DNA from: Mycolicibacterium porcinum
Lineage (GTDB): Bacteria > Actinomycetota > Actinomycetes > Mycobacteriales > Mycobacteriaceae
NCBI GenBank assembly: GCA_001942045.1
Contig: MSTD01000005.1
Coordinates: forward strand, 1 to 64,000
DNA: 64,000 nt
Direction: 5' to 3'
Both the position numbers and the translations under genes were made by a program. Of this stretch, positions 1-9,680 are shown one piece after another. The notes below the pieces were generated by a model, which saw only the letters and a program-made list of their open reading frames with translations, had not been told where the DNA came from and searched no databases. Numbering within the stretch: the stretch's first letter is position 1; every line of letters begins with the position of its first letter.

Positions 1-5
1 GATCA

Positions 6-2498
6 TCAGGGCCGATCCGGACCGGTTTCGGAGGCAGGCGCCGCAACGCTGTCATCAGCGGCGGCGTCGGCGTTGAACGCCATGGCGACGTCGAGCGGAT
101 CCGGGTGTTCGCCCGGCGGGATGAGGTCGGCACGGTCGGGCTGGCCGCGGAAGCGGTGCCACAACCGGCGCCCGGCGAGCGTCACCAGCACCGCCCCGGC
201 CGACAGCGTGATGAAGAACAGCACCTTGCCGTAGGCGTTGGAATGCACCGACAGCCGCACGGGGTCACCGAGGGTGAGGCCGTCGGTGGTCTGCAGGCTG
301 ACATCGACGGCCACCCGCTGGGTGAAATGCACTTCGATCGGCACCCGCAGCGGCAGATAGCCGGGCGGCAGTTCGATCTCGCCCATGTCGGTGACGGTCA
401 TGCCGGGTGGCGCGTCGACGTGCAGCCGGACGCGCACCGGAACCGGCAGATCGTTGCGCAGCGCCAGCGGCAGCGGGCTGCGTTCGGTGGCCAGCGTGTA
501 CGCCCCACCCGGGTTGACGATCGTCACCGCGCCGAACATGTCGTTCACGCTGCGGCTGACCGACTGCAGTCGCTGCTCGGCCAGCCCGTCCCGGGACTCG
601 GGCGGTACCGATTGGCTCAACGCCCGCAGCATGTCCTCCCGCAGCGGGGCGGTGTACTGCATGCCGGTCAGGCCGGTGCGCTCGTCGGTGGTCAGTGCGG
701 CGGTCAGCCCCCACAGCCGGCTGATCACAGCCGCGATGCCACTGTCGATGTTCTCGTCGATGTTGCCGCGCGGGTTGCCGAGGGAATCCGGTGGCGCGGG
801 TGCCACCGGCTCAGGGGGCACGGCGTTGCTCTCGGCGATCACCGCGGGCAGCGGGCGCGGCACGGCCAGCCCGGCGTGGATCGTGGTGGCCACCGAGGTC
901 AGTATGGCCTGCGCGTCGTCGGCGTCCAGTGACCACACCAGCGGCGGCATCAGGATCTGGGTCCTGGGCTCCTCGGTGGGCGTGAGCCCGCGCCACAGCA
1001 GCGCGCCGAGGGCGTCCTGGCGCCGTGCGGTCTGGGAGTCGTGGCGCACCGGGATCTCCAGTGACGGGTCCAGGTAGGACGGCGCCACCGGGTCGGTGCC
1101 GGCACCGGCCAGTGCGGCACCCACGGCCGGATCGAATCCCGCCGCCACGACCTCCGGCCGGTACCGCAGCGGCGTGACATCGGCGGTCTCGGGGGCGCCG
1201 GTTTCCGAGTCCTGGGCGGTGACGTGTGCGGCCGAGATGCTGACCGTCTGGCCCTGGGCGGCCAGCAGGTCCAGTGCCGGTCGGGTGAGCGGGCCGTCGC
1301 CCAGGAGGCTGGCCCCCCGGACCGAGGTGACGCCGAGAATCTGGTCGACGATGTCACCGGCACCGTTGGTGGCGATCGCGCTCAGCCCCGGATCACCGAC
1401 CCGCTGGAGGGCGGTCAGGTCGGCTTGCGCGTAGTTGGTGGGTGCGACGCAGAGCCGCGCGGCCAGGGCGCGTAGTCGGTTCAGCCAGCCGATGGCGGCT
1501 TCCTGACCGGTGCCGGGCCGCGTCGGGGTCCCGGGCCCGGCGTCGGGTCCGTCGTTGACGACGTAGCCGCCGGTCATCGCGTTGACGGTGACCAGCAGGT
1601 CGGGGTCGACGGCAAGGCACAGGGTGGCCCGCATCTGACCGCCGGAGTCGACGGTCGGCCCGGTGGCGAAGTCGGCTGCCGACAGCAAGGTGTCGAGCCG
1701 CCCGCCGGGGGCCAGTGAGGCGGCGAGGCTGTCGTCGACCAGGCGCACGGGTGTGGTTCCGCCCGGTGCGCCGGGGGCCAGCCGAGGCCGGTCGGCCAGC
1801 GGCCAGAGCATGGTCATCCGGACCGGGTGTGAGGTGTCCGGCGGCACTACCGAATTGAGGGTGTCGGCTGCCGACATCGAGTCAGGGGTGTCGCCCGCCG
1901 GCCGGTCGGGGGGCACGCCGAGGACCGGCAGCAGGAACCGCGCGTCGTCGAGTTTGGCCGGCGCACCGTAATCGGGCGTGCCGTTGACGTTGATCAGCAG
2001 GGGGTAGACGCCAGGCTCGGTGATGTGCAGCGAGCCGGCGTCTTCGGTGCGCAGGGGATAGGACAGCGTGAATCCCACCGACTGGCCGCGGTCCAACTCC
2101 GGTGCCAGCGTGACGAAGTCGGCGACCGGCTCGAACCGGGCGACATCCCCGGTGAGGTCGGTGCGCAGCTGACTCGACGAGGTGACGGCCTTCGCGTGCT
2201 CCATGCGGATGTCCACGTCGCGGACCGGTCGGTCGCCGACGTTGAGCACGGCCCCGCTGACCGTCACCACCGACTCGCTGGTGGTGGTGACGACATCGGG
2301 GGTGACGCGGTCGATGCGGATCTGCAGGAACGGCAACGCGCCGGGTTCGCTCGCGGTCGCGCGGGGCAGCAGCGCGGGAAGCGCGGCGGCGGACCACACC
2401 GAGAACAGCAACACCACCGCCACAAGCACCACTGTGTGCGCGAGGAGGGAGACCCCTCGGCGCACCGCCGGGGCCGCGGTCACGGTCCCTGTCCGCAT
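6..2498 (-). CDS. DUF6049 family membrane-anchored protein (Rv3909 orthologue)
   Basis: The 830-residue product has an N-terminal hydrophobic signal/anchor (about residues 15-42), a large Pro/Asp/Ala-rich extracytoplasmic region, and one C-terminal membrane helix (about 759-776) followed by a basic, then acidic, cytoplasmic tail. This is the layout of the actinobacterial DUF6049 family, exemplified by Rv3909, which sits between mutT4 and murJ in M. tuberculosis. The first coding base overlaps the end of the upstream mutT4 gene by 19 nt, so the two are probably co-transcribed. The molecular role is not established. The location beside the MurJ flippase locus suggests a cell-envelope function, but that is inference from context. 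The gene is complete: its TGA stop lies at positions 6-8. Confidence 0.85.
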   Translation of the reverse strand: MRTGTVTAAPAVRRGVSLLAHTVVLVAVVLLFSVWSAAALPALLPRATASEPGALPFLQIRIDRVTPDVVTTTSESVVTVSGAVLNVGDRPVRDVDIRMEHAKAVTSSSQLRTDLTGDVARFEPVADFVTLAPELDRGQSVGFTLSYPLRTEDAGSLHITEPGVYPLLINVNGTPDYGAPAKLDDARFLLPVLGVPPDRPAGDTPDSMSAADTLNSVVPPDTSHPVRMTMLWPLADRPRLAPGAPGGTTPVRLVDDSLAASLAPGGRLDTLLSAADFATGPTVDSGGQMRATLCLAVDPDLLVTVNAMTGGYVVNDGPDAGPGTPTRPGTGQEAAIGWLNRLRALAARLCVAPTNYAQADLTALQRVGDPGLSAIATNGAGDIVDQILGVTSVRGASLLGDGPLTRPALDLLAAQGQTVSISAAHVTAQDSETGAPETADVTPLRYRPEVVAAGFDPAVGAALAGAGTDPVAPSYLDPSLEIPVRHDSQTARRQDALGALLWRGLTPTEEPRTQILMPPLVWSLDADDAQAILTSVATTIHAGLAVPRPLPAVIAESNAVPPEPVAPAPPDSLGNPRGNIDENIDSGIAAVISRLWGLTAALTTDERTGLTGMQYTAPLREDMLRALSQSVPPESRDGLAEQRLQSVSRSVNDMFGAVTIVNPGGAYTLATERSPLPLALRNDLPVPVRVRLHVDAPPGMTVTDMGEIELPPGYLPLRVPIEVHFTQRVAVDVSLQTTDGLTLGDPVRLSVHSNAYGKVLFFITLSAGAVLVTLAGRRLWHRFRGQPDRADLIPPGEHPDPLDVAMAFNADAAADDSVAAPASETGPDRP

Positions 2499-3283
2499 CC
2501 GTTCGTGCGCCGGCGGGGCTGGGGTTGCGCAGGGTCGTCGCGGCGGTGATTGCGGGCGTGTGAGTGGGTCTGGGGACGGCGGCGAGGGGCGCTGCGGGGC
2601 AGCGGCGGCAGGGAGCCCGGTCCGTCCGTGTGCAATTTGTCGATGAGTTCCCCGGCCACCTCGGCGAGCTTGCGCTCGTCGGCGTAGGCCAACCGGGAGG
2701 GCAGGTCCCGCAGCGGGACCCAGGCGACCTCGGTCACCTCGACGTCGTCGTCGGACAGTTCCCCGCCCTGGAAACGCAAGAGGTAGTGGTGCACGGTCTT
2801 GTGCACCCGGCGGCCCTCGGTGACGAACCAGTAGTCGATGCTGCCGAGCGCGGCCAGCACGTCACCGCGGATACCGGTTTCTTCGGCGACTTCGCGGATC
2901 GCGGTCTGCTCGGCCGTCTCGCCGAGTTCGATGTGGCCCTTCGGTAGCGACCACAGCATCCGGCCGCGCCGGTCGACCCGGCCGATCAACGCCGCCACCT
3001 GGGTGTCCTTGGGGCCGTCGATTCCGTCGATGACCAGGCCTCCGGCCGAGGTCTCGTGCACGGTGCGTAGCCGTTCCGGTGGCCGGCGCGGCCGCGACCT
3101 GTGTTGCTTGGACTGGTCACGAGGTGTCGGCGGGGGATTCGCGGAACTGACGGCCGCTTCGCTGGGGGCGGCGGCATCGGTGCCCTGATCACCGGCGGGC
3201 GGCCCGGCCGCCCTTTGTGCACGACGACGGCCACGACGCCGACTGCGGCGCCGTCGTGGTTTGGCCTGTTCGCCGTCCGACAC
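2480..3283 (-). CDS. mutT4: NUDIX hydrolase MutT4
   Basis: The 267-aa protein has a very basic Arg/Lys-rich N-terminus (about residues 7-75) followed by a NUDIX fold. The NUDIX box is at about residues 113-135, reading [11 protein letters not shown] then REVAEETGI, and fits Gx5Ex7REUxEExGU with all metal-binding glutamates present. The family hydrolyses nucleoside diphosphates linked to another moiety. MutT4 of M. tuberculosis (Rv3908) is a close match across the whole domain. I chose the GTG at 3283 because the residues from it match the Rv3908 N-terminus; upstream in-frame codons run into the divergent pcnA promoter region. It overlaps the downstream DUF6049 gene and is divergent from pcnA. 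Confidence 0.9.
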   Translation of the reverse strand: MSDGEQAKPRRRRSRRRGRRRAQRAAGPPAGDQGTDAAAPSEAAVSSANPPPTPRDQSKQHRSRPRRPPERLRTVHETSAGGLVIDGIDGPKDTQVAALIGRVDRRGRMLWSLPKGHIELGETAEQTAIREVAEETGIRGDVLAALGSIDYWFVTEGRRVHKTVHHYLLRFQGGELSDDDVEVTEVAWVPLRDLPSRLAYADERKLAEVAGELIDKLHTDGPGSLPPLPRSAPRRRPQTHSHARNHRRDDPAQPQPRRRTNGCGQGP

Positions 3284-3367
3284 CCAAGCGATAGTAGCTG
3301 CCACGGGGTGGGCCTCCTGCCACACTCGCCGGTTGTGACCACACTGGGAGCATTAGGCTCATCGAAC

Positions 3368-4834
3368 GTGGCCGACGCTGTTGTTACTGATGCCGAATTG
3401 CTGGCGGGCGCACTGGTCTCGCTGAACCAGCGCGCCGAGGTGCTGCGCGGGCTCGGTGCGGTGTTCGCTGCGGCGGGGCATGAGCTGTATCTGGTCGGCG
3501 GCAGCGTGCGTGACGCGCTGCTGGGCCGGCTGACCGAGCAGAGCGATCTCGATTTCACCACGGACGCCCGTCCGGAGCAGATGCTGAAGTTCCTGCGGCC
3601 GTGGGCCGACGCGCTGTGGGACACCGGCATCGAGTTCGGCACCGTCGGGGTGGGCAAGGGCGGGCATCGGCTCGAGATCACCACGTTCCGCGCCGACAGC
3701 TACGACCAGGTGTCCCGGAATCCGACCGTCGAGTTCGGCGACAACCTCGACGACGATCTGGTGCGCCGCGACTTCACCGTGAACGCGATGGCGGTTCGCA
3801 TCAGCCCGGACCAGCCGGGCGGGATCGGCGATTTCATCGATCCGCTCGGCGGCTTGGCGGCGATCCAGGCGAAGGTGCTCGACACCCCGTCGGCGCCGCA
3901 GGTGTCTTTCGGTGACGATCCGCTGCGGATGCTGCGGGCGGTCCGGTTCGTGTCCCAGCTGGGGTTCGAGGTGGCGCCGCGGGTGCTGGAGGCACTGCTG
4001 GAGATGGCGCCCCAACTGGAGCGGATCACCGTCGAGCGCGTCGCCGCCGAACTGGACAAGATGCTGCTGGGTAAGGATCCCGTCGCCGGGGTCGATCTGA
4101 TGGTCCAGACCGGGCTGGGGGATGTGGTGCTGCCCGAGGTCGGCGAGATGCGGATGGCCATCGATGAGCACCATCAGCACAAGGACGTCTACTGGCATTC
4201 GCTGACGGTGCTGCGTCAGGCCGTCGATCTCGAAGACGAGGGCCCGGATCTCGTATTGCGCTGGGCCGCGTTGCTGCATGACATCGGCAAGCCCGCGACG
4301 CGCAAGCACGAATCCGACGGCGGGGTGAGCTTCCACCACCACGAGGTGGTCGGCGCGAAGATGGCCCGCAAGCGGATGCGGGCGCTCAAGTACTCCAAGC
4401 AGATGGTCGACGACGTCTCGCAGCTGGTGTACCTGCATCTGCGGTTCCACGGCTACGCCGATGACAAGGGCACCGGCAAGTGGACCGACTCGGCGGTGCG
4501 CCGCTATGTCACCGACGCCGGCCCGCTGCTCGGCCGGCTGCACAAGCTGGTGCGCGCCGACTGCACCACTCGTAACAAGCGCCGCGCGGCGCGGCTGCAG
4601 GCCAACTACGACGACCTGGAGAACCGGATCGCCGAGTTGGCGGCCAAGGAGGATCTGCAGCGGGTCCGGCCGGATCTCGACGGCAACGAGATCATGGAGA
4701 TCCTCGGCATCCCGGCGGGCCCGCAGGTCGGGGAGGCCTGGAAGTACCTCAAGGAACTGCGGCTCGACCACGGGCCGCTGTCCCGCGAGCAGGCCGTCGA
4801 CGAATTGTTGAAATGGTGGAACGCCAGGGGCTGA
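3368..4834 (+). CDS. pcnA: CCA tRNA nucleotidyltransferase / poly(A) polymerase family
   Basis: This is a class II tRNA nucleotidyltransferase of 488 aa that adds or repairs the 3' CCA end of tRNA. The N-terminal head holds the nucleotidyltransferase motif LYLVGGSVRDALLG (about residues 39-52), followed by the metal-binding DLDF (about 60). The RRDFTVNAMAV motif comes next. A C-terminal HD domain carries HDIGKPAT (about 302). The sequence follows Rv3907c (PcnA) almost throughout. The GTG at 3368 was chosen because it restores the Rv3907c length; the open frame extends upstream across the mutT4 start but without family similarity. It is divergent from mutT4. Confidence 0.93.
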   Translation: MADAVVTDAELLAGALVSLNQRAEVLRGLGAVFAAAGHELYLVGGSVRDALLGRLTEQSDLDFTTDARPEQMLKFLRPWADALWDTGIEFGTVGVGKGGHRLEITTFRADSYDQVSRNPTVEFGDNLDDDLVRRDFTVNAMAVRISPDQPGGIGDFIDPLGGLAAIQAKVLDTPSAPQVSFGDDPLRMLRAVRFVSQLGFEVAPRVLEALLEMAPQLERITVERVAAELDKMLLGKDPVAGVDLMVQTGLGDVVLPEVGEMRMAIDEHHQHKDVYWHSLTVLRQAVDLEDEGPDLVLRWAALLHDIGKPATRKHESDGGVSFHHHEVVGAKMARKRMRALKYSKQMVDDVSQLVYLHLRFHGYADDKGTGKWTDSAVRRYVTDAGPLLGRLHKLVRADCTTRNKRRAARLQANYDDLENRIAELAAKEDLQRVRPDLDGNEIMEILGIPAGPQVGEAWKYLKELRLDHGPLSREQAVDELLKWWNARG

Positions 4835-4852
4835 TCGTGCGTCTGATCAGTC

Positions 4853-5347
4853 ATGGACTACTGCCTGGGTGACCCTGACGGGACCGCGACCATCTTCACC
4901 GGGGTGCCCGATGTGGACGTGGACGGCGACGGCAGCCCGGACGGCATCGGTCTGGATTTCGACGGGGACGGCCGGGTCGACGACGTGATGGCCGATTTCG
5001 ACGGCGACGGCATGGCCGAGCGGGCGGTGCTCGATACCGATGACGACGGGCAGGCCGAGAGCTATTTCTCCGACGACGGTTCGGGCACCTGGGCGGTGCG
5101 GGTGGACCGGTCCGGGCAGGTGCGGTGGTTCGGGTTGGATGGAGTCGAGCAGGCGCCGGGCGGGCCGATGGTCGATTTCGACGCTGACGGTGCTACCGAT
5201 GACCGGCTACTCGACGCCGACGGTGACGGTTTGGCCGACCGGGTGCTAGGCCCGGGCACGGCGTACGTCGACACCGATGCGGACGGGCGCTGGGATCTGA
5301 AGCTGGCGGACACCGACGGTGACGGGCGCGCCGACGCGGTGTCCTGA
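4853..5347 (+). CDS. Acidic DxDxDG-repeat protein (Rv3906c-like)
   Basis: A 164-residue, strongly acidic protein made almost entirely of short Asp-rich repeats such as DVDGDGSPDG, DFDGDGRVDD, DTDDDGQAE and DTDGDGRAD, spaced about 10-14 residues apart. These resemble calcium-binding loops of the EF-hand or thrombospondin type-3 kind. No signal peptide or membrane segment is visible, so it looks cytoplasmic or exported by an unrecognised route. It starts 18 nt after pcnA on the same strand and corresponds to Rv3906c, the neighbour of pcnA in M. tuberculosis. Calcium binding is inferred from the repeats only. No enzymatic role can be assigned. Confidence 0.8.
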   Translation: MDYCLGDPDGTATIFTGVPDVDVDGDGSPDGIGLDFDGDGRVDDVMADFDGDGMAERAVLDTDDDGQAESYFSDDGSGTWAVRVDRSGQVRWFGLDGVEQAPGGPMVDFDADGATDDRLLDADGDGLADRVLGPGTAYVDTDADGRWDLKLADTDGDGRADAVS

Positions 5348-5363
5348 GCGTTGAGTCGACTGC

Positions 5364-6140
5364 TCAGCCTCGGCCGGCTCCCGGCGGTCCGGCGAAGGCC
5401 TGCGCGATGGTCAGCCACTTGGCGGCGTCGTCGCCCACTGCCGTCACGTCCAGATCGGCGGGCGCCCGGCGCTGGGTCACCAGCATGCAGAAGTCCTCGG
5501 CCGATCCCGTCACGCGTTGACGCGCATCCTGGGGTCCCCACTCCCACAACGAGCCGTCGGGCGCGGTCAGCTCGACCCGGAACGGTTCGGCCGGCGGGGT
5601 CAGCCCGTGCACCGTGAACGCGAAATCCCTTGTGCGGACTCCGATGTGGGCGATCGAGCGCAGCCGTGCGGTCGCGGGCCGGTGTACCCCGAGCGCGTCG
5701 GCCACATCCAGGCCGTGCGCCCAGGTCTCCATCATGCGCGCGGTGGCCATCGAGGTCGCGCTCATCGGCGGGCCGAACCACGGCAGCTTGCGGCCCTCGG
5801 CCACCTTCACCAACTCGGTGTGCAACCGCGCGCGGGTCGCGCGCCAATCGGCCAGCAGTCGCTCGGGGGGCGTGAGTGCGAGGTCCTCGGCGGCGGCATC
5901 GACGAAACCGGTCGGGTTCTGCATGGCCTCGGCGAGAACCGCGTCGAAGCCCTGGCTATCGGTGATCGCGATGACCGAGACCCGATCGGTCCACAACAGG
6001 TGTGCGATCTGGTGGGCGATGGTCCAGCCCTCGGCCGGGGTGGGTGTGGCCCAGCGTTCGGGTGGCAGGTCAGCCACCAGGGCATCCAGTTCGTCACTCT
6101 CGGCGGACAAGTCGGCCACGATCGGCTCGGCGCTCACCAT
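5364..6140 (-). CDS. TIGR03084 / maleylpyruvate isomerase-fold protein (Rv0036c-like)
   Basis: The 258-aa protein has the DinB/maleylpyruvate isomerase N-terminal fold: a helical bundle with the characteristic [18 protein letters not shown] motif (about residues 35-55), whose histidines usually bind a metal. In actinobacteria this superfamily includes mycothiol-dependent enzymes. The C-terminal half ending [12 protein letters not shown] is typical of TIGR03084. Rv0036c is the likely orthologue. The specific substrate is unknown. Its stop is 17 nt from the end of the convergent Rv3906c-like gene. This is the point where Rv3906c-type and Rv0036c-type neighbourhoods are joined. The ATG at 6140 is the first plausible start; a GTG one codon later is equally possible. 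Confidence 0.82.
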   Translation of the reverse strand: MVSAEPIVADLSAESDELDALVADLPPERWATPTPAEGWTIAHQIAHLLWTDRVSVIAITDSQGFDAVLAEAMQNPTGFVDAAAEDLALTPPERLLADWRATRARLHTELVKVAEGRKLPWFGPPMSATSMATARMMETWAHGLDVADALGVHRPATARLRSIAHIGVRTRDFAFTVHGLTPPAEPFRVELTAPDGSLWEWGPQDARQRVTGSAEDFCMLVTQRRAPADLDVTAVGDDAAKWLTIAQAFAGPPGAGRG

Positions 6141-6163
6141 GGCGGTCAGCCTAGACCCGGGGA

Positions 6164-7447
6164 TCACACCCGCTTCGGGGATGCCAGGGTGGCGTGCAGT
6201 CCGAGGCCGATGAGATACGCGACGGCGCCGGCGACCACCAGCGCGGGTGACCGCCCGTCGGCCGGAATCACCGCGGCCGCGCCGGAGATGGCGGCAACGA
6301 ACGACATCCAGAACAGCGCGTCCTGCACGGTGAACACGTGGCCACGCAGGGCGTCGTCGACGTCGATCTGCATCGCCGAATCCGCGCACAGCTTCACCAG
6401 TTGGCCGGCTGCGCCGAGCAGGAAGCCACAGGCCAGCATCACCGGGACGTGCAGCCCGATGGCTGCCAGCTGGATCAGTGCCGCGAGGGCCAGCGCGCCG
6501 TTGGCGGTCGCGTACCGCCCGATCCGGCCGATCACCGCCGGGGCGGCCACGGTGGCCAGGAACTGCCCGACGCCGCCGGCCGCCACGAACAGCACCGCGG
6601 TGCCCAGGCCCAGCCCGGTGACGTCCGGGTTGTCGGTGTGCCGGACGATCACCAGCACCAGAAGTGAGTTGATCCCGAAGGCCATGCGGTGCGCGGCCAG
6701 TCCGGCCAAGGTGCCCGCGACCGGACGGACGGCCCACACCGTCCGGATGCCGTGGACCCAGCCGGTGGCCACCGCATAGACCACCGAGCCGTGGATGGCG
6801 CGCTTGCTCTCGTGCGGGCCGAGCACATGTGGGCCGAAACGCACCGACAACCACAGCGCCAGCGCCACCGGCAGCGCGACGATGAACATCACCACCGAGG
6901 CGCCGGTGTCATCGGCACCGAACAGCTTGCGCGGCACCAGCATGAAGTCCGCACCGAGAAAGGCTGCCAGCGCGCCGATCGCGGTGGCCACCGAGTTCAT
7001 CGTCACCACCCGGTCGCTCGGCACCACATCGGGCAGTGAGGCCGACAGACCCGAGGAGACGAACCGGGTCAACCCGTTGACGATCAACGCGCAGCACAGG
7101 ATCGGTATGTCACCGGCGCCGAACGCCAGCAGCACACCCACCAGCAGCACCACGAGCAGCCGGCCCAGGTTGGCTCCGACCAGCACCAGGCGGCGGTCCC
7201 AGCGGTCCAGCAGCGCCCCGGCGAAGGGCCCGAGAACCGAGTAGGGCAGGAACATCACCGCGAACGCCGCGGCGATCTGCCACGGCTCGGCCTGCCGCTC
7301 CGGGTTGAACAGGATCGCGCCGGCGAGCCCAGCCTGGAACAGGCCGTCGCCGAACTGGCTGACCGCGCGCAACTCCAGCAGGCGGCGGAATTCGGTCATG
7401 CCGCGCAACGAGTGCCACAGGGCACGGGAAGCACGAGCATGAATCAC
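6164..7447 (-). CDS. MFS-type integral membrane transporter (Rv0037c-like)
   Basis: The protein is highly hydrophobic, with about 10-12 predicted transmembrane helices starting at [16 protein letters not shown]. It has the cytoplasmic basic loop [13 protein letters not shown] typical of the major facilitator superfamily motif A. It matches the position and type of Rv0037c, an uncharacterised mycobacterial MFS protein. The substrate cannot be deduced. The start is uncertain. GTG at 7447 has a TACTGT element 8 nt upstream and could be a leaderless start (427 aa); GTG at 7504 (446 aa) and ATG at 7399 (411 aa) are the alternatives. It lies 23 nt upstream of the TIGR03084 gene on the same strand and is divergent from the YqgE gene. 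Confidence 0.8.
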   Translation of the reverse strand: MIHARASRALWHSLRGMTEFRRLLELRAVSQFGDGLFQAGLAGAILFNPERQAEPWQIAAAFAVMFLPYSVLGPFAGALLDRWDRRLVLVGANLGRLLVVLLVGVLLAFGAGDIPILCCALIVNGLTRFVSSGLSASLPDVVPSDRVVTMNSVATAIGALAAFLGADFMLVPRKLFGADDTGASVVMFIVALPVALALWLSVRFGPHVLGPHESKRAIHGSVVYAVATGWVHGIRTVWAVRPVAGTLAGLAAHRMAFGINSLLVLVIVRHTDNPDVTGLGLGTAVLFVAAGGVGQFLATVAAPAVIGRIGRYATANGALALAALIQLAAIGLHVPVMLACGFLLGAAGQLVKLCADSAMQIDVDDALRGHVFTVQDALFWMSFVAAISGAAAVIPADGRSPALVVAGAVAYLIGLGLHATLASPKRV

Positions 7448-7536
7448 CCGATCAACAGTACAAAGCTGAGTCGAAATCCGACCGCGCCCGGGCTTGTTCG
7501 CCACGTCCGGGCAATCGCGGTGCCATGATGTAGGGC

Positions 7537-8142
7537 GTGGCGCAGTCAGAAGATCCGGAGGATTTCATCGCGCCCGCGGCGCACCGGGTACGGCCCGGCA
7601 CTCTGCTGCTGGCGAATACCGATCTGCTGGAACCGACGTTCCGGCGCAGCGTCATCTACATCGTGGAGCACAACGCCGGCGGAACGCTCGGTGTGGTGCT
7701 GAACCGGCCCAGCGAGACCGCGGTCTACAACGTGCTGCCGCAGTGGGCGAAGCTGACCACCAAACCCAAGACCATGTTCATCGGCGGCCCGGTCAAGCGG
7801 GACTCGGCGTTGTGCCTGGCGACGCTGCGGGTCGGTGTACAGGCCGACGGTGTTCCGGGGCTGCGGCACGTGCAGGGCCGGGTGGTGATGGTCGATCTCG
7901 ACGCGGACCCGGACACGCTGGCCCCGGCCATCGAGGGCGTGCGGATATTCGCCGGATATTCGGGCTGGACCATCGGCCAACTCGACGGTGAGATCGAACG
8001 CGACGACTGGATCGTGCTCTCGGCGCTGCCGTCGGATGTGCTGATCGAGCCGCGGGTCGACCTGTGGGGCCGGGTGCTGCGCCGTCAGCCGTTGCCGATG
8101 TCGCTACTGGCCACGCATCCGATCGACGTCAGCCGCAATTAG
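7537..8142 (+). CDS. YqgE/AlgH family protein (Rv0038-like)
   Basis: A 201-aa protein of the UPF0301/YqgE-AlgH family. Recognisable family blocks are [20 protein letters not shown] near the N-terminus, [19 protein letters not shown] (about residue 85) and [15 protein letters not shown] (about 140). The length matches Rv0038 (about 200 aa). The biochemical function of the family is unresolved; AlgH affects alginate regulation in pseudomonads, which need not apply here. It is transcribed alone, between divergent and convergent neighbours. The GTG start follows a short intergenic region shared with the divergent MFS gene. Confidence 0.88.
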   Translation: MAQSEDPEDFIAPAAHRVRPGTLLLANTDLLEPTFRRSVIYIVEHNAGGTLGVVLNRPSETAVYNVLPQWAKLTTKPKTMFIGGPVKRDSALCLATLRVGVQADGVPGLRHVQGRVVMVDLDADPDTLAPAIEGVRIFAGYSGWTIGQLDGEIERDDWIVLSALPSDVLIEPRVDLWGRVLRRQPLPMSLLATHPIDVSRN

Positions 8143-8157
8143 CGGGCTATTCGTCCG

Positions 8158-8511
8158 TCACTTACAGGACAACGTGCAGCTGGCGCACGAGCCGGCGCAG
8201 CCCGCACCGGAACTTTCGGCCGCCGCCTCTGCCCCGGCCACGGCCTTGGCGCTCTGCCAGCAGCCGGCGGCCACGGTGGCGACGGCACCGATAATGCACA
8301 CCATGACCACCATCAGGCCGGTGTGGGGTGCGGCGGCCAGAGCGGCGGCGCCACCGGCGGCGAGCATCACCGCGGCGGCCAGTTGGGTCGGGGCCACGGC
8401 CCTCAAGACGGAGCGCACGGGATCACCGGTGCGAGGTCTGGTCAACAACCACAGCCCGAACACGCCGACGATGACGGCGGCGCTCAAACACAGCAGCGCG
8501 GCGATCAGCAT
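8158..8511 (-). CDS. Small membrane protein with Cys-rich C-terminus (Rv0039c-like)
   Basis: A 117-aa protein with three predicted hydrophobic segments (about residues 3-22, 43-62 and 66-85). It has a striking Cys-rich tail, GAGCAGSCASCTLSC, that could bind a metal or form disulfides. It occupies the position of Rv0039c, a predicted transmembrane protein. The ATG at 8511 opens straight into the first membrane helix and fits that orthologue; longer upstream frames are low-complexity and unsupported. It follows mtc28 on the same strand, 58 nt away. No function is known. Confidence 0.72.
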   Translation of the reverse strand: MLIAALLCLSAAVIVGVFGLWLLTRPRTGDPVRSVLRAVAPTQLAAAVMLAAGGAAALAAAPHTGLMVVMVCIIGAVATVAAGCWQSAKAVAGAEAAAESSGAGCAGSCASCTLSCK

Positions 8512-8569
8512 GCGCCACACAATACGAGGCGCCGACCGTTGATGCGAGGCCGGGTTTGGTCCGGCTGAT

Positions 8570-9469
8570 TCAGCGCTGCAGGCCCAGGAGCTGGGGCAAA
8601 CCCGGTGCCGGCGCGGGTGCGGGCGGGGCCGGAGTAGCTGGCGGCGGCGCAGCGGCAGGGGCCGGCGCGCTGACCTTGAACCCGGACACGATGGCATCGG
8701 CGGCGTCGGCAGCCGCCGAAACACCTTGGTTGGCGGCCGAGGAGTTCACCGACAACGACACCAGGTAACGGTCCGGGCCTGCGGTGGCCAGGATGTGCCT
8801 GCGCGAGGTGTTGAGCATCTGGCTGCCCGACGTATAGCTACCTTCGATGAATGCCGACGGGAAGCCGTTGAAGTTCCCCATCGCCATGTCGGTGGGACGC
8901 CAGTTCTGCAACTGCTGGGTGTCGACGAAGCCGTGGCTGATCGCTTCGACGGGGTCGAAGTTGCCGACGAGCTTGTAGACCACGACCTGTGCGTTGGGGG
9001 TGTAGAGGTCGGGGCTGGAGCGGTCGGCGATCACGGCGAACGCGTCGGGCACGTTGGGGTCGGGCACGTTGGTCCAGCCGGACGGCAGCGGCAGCACGAT
9101 GCTCAGCGCCTTGAAATCCCGGCTGACCTGAGGCTCCATCTTGACGCCTTTGCTCTTGAAGAACTCGGCGAAGGTGCCCGACGTGGCCGGGGTGATGGTC
9201 TGTGCCACCGGGGCAGGTGTCGCGACCGCGGGCGCCGGGATCGCAGCCGCACCGGGCGCGACCGCCGCACCCGGGACGCCGGGGGCCGCGGGTGCCGCGG
9301 CGGCGGGTGCGACCGTGACGGTCTGGGTCACGGTCACCGGACCGGGAACGACGGGGGCAGGCAGAAGAGGTTCGGCTGACGCGGTCTGACCGGCGAAGCC
9401 GACAACCGCCGCGACGCCGACGGCCGTGCCTGCTGCCAGCACCCGCCACCGGCTGGCCAACTCGATCAT
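8570..9469 (-). CDS. mtc28: Proline-rich 28-kDa secreted antigen homologue, LpqN family
   Basis: The 299-aa preprotein has a Sec signal peptide (about residues 1-32, ending TASA-EP). A Pro/Ala/Val-rich linker (about 35-100) and an LpqN-type globular domain (about 105-265, including [19 protein letters not shown]) follow, then a Pro/Ala-rich tail. This is the architecture of Rv0040c (Mtc28), a secreted mycobacterial antigen. LpqN-family proteins are associated with the envelope; the exact activity is unknown. The ATG at 9469 sits directly before a basic n-region and is preferred to the more upstream in-frame start. The 211 nt to divergent leuS hold both promoters; I see no recognisable operator there. 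Confidence 0.87.
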   Translation of the reverse strand: MIELASRWRVLAAGTAVGVAAVVGFAGQTASAEPLLPAPVVPGPVTVTQTVTVAPAAAAPAAPGVPGAAVAPGAAAIPAPAVATPAPVAQTITPATSGTFAEFFKSKGVKMEPQVSRDFKALSIVLPLPSGWTNVPDPNVPDAFAVIADRSSPDLYTPNAQVVVYKLVGNFDPVEAISHGFVDTQQLQNWRPTDMAMGNFNGFPSAFIEGSYTSGSQMLNTSRRHILATAGPDRYLVSLSVNSSAANQGVSAAADAADAIVSGFKVSAPAPAAAPPPATPAPPAPAPAPGLPQLLGLQR

Positions 9470-9680
9470 CACTCGTTCCCTCCGCAAACCGTGCCTTCAC
9501 CAGGCAACCTCGCCACTAGGCGCCGAGAATATCCACGGCTGGCCGCCGGTCACCAGCAACTCAATCGACCTGGAATCAACCCCTGACAGTGCCGCGACGC
9601 AACCGATACCAAGCTGTGGCCGAAGCAGCCGTGAGACGGGCGGTGAGCTGCTCAAACCGTGGCCTTATACCCTGAACGGC

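Noticed and set aside
3359..4771. Long open frames opposite pcnA, leuS, ponA1 and ahpF
   Set aside because: Antisense frames of high-GC genes with His/Arg/Asp-rich composition and no domains; they mirror real genes on the other strand.
9426..9680. Extended N-terminus for leuS
   Set aside because: The open frame upstream crosses the divergent mtc28 promoter and has no similarity to leucyl-tRNA synthetases.
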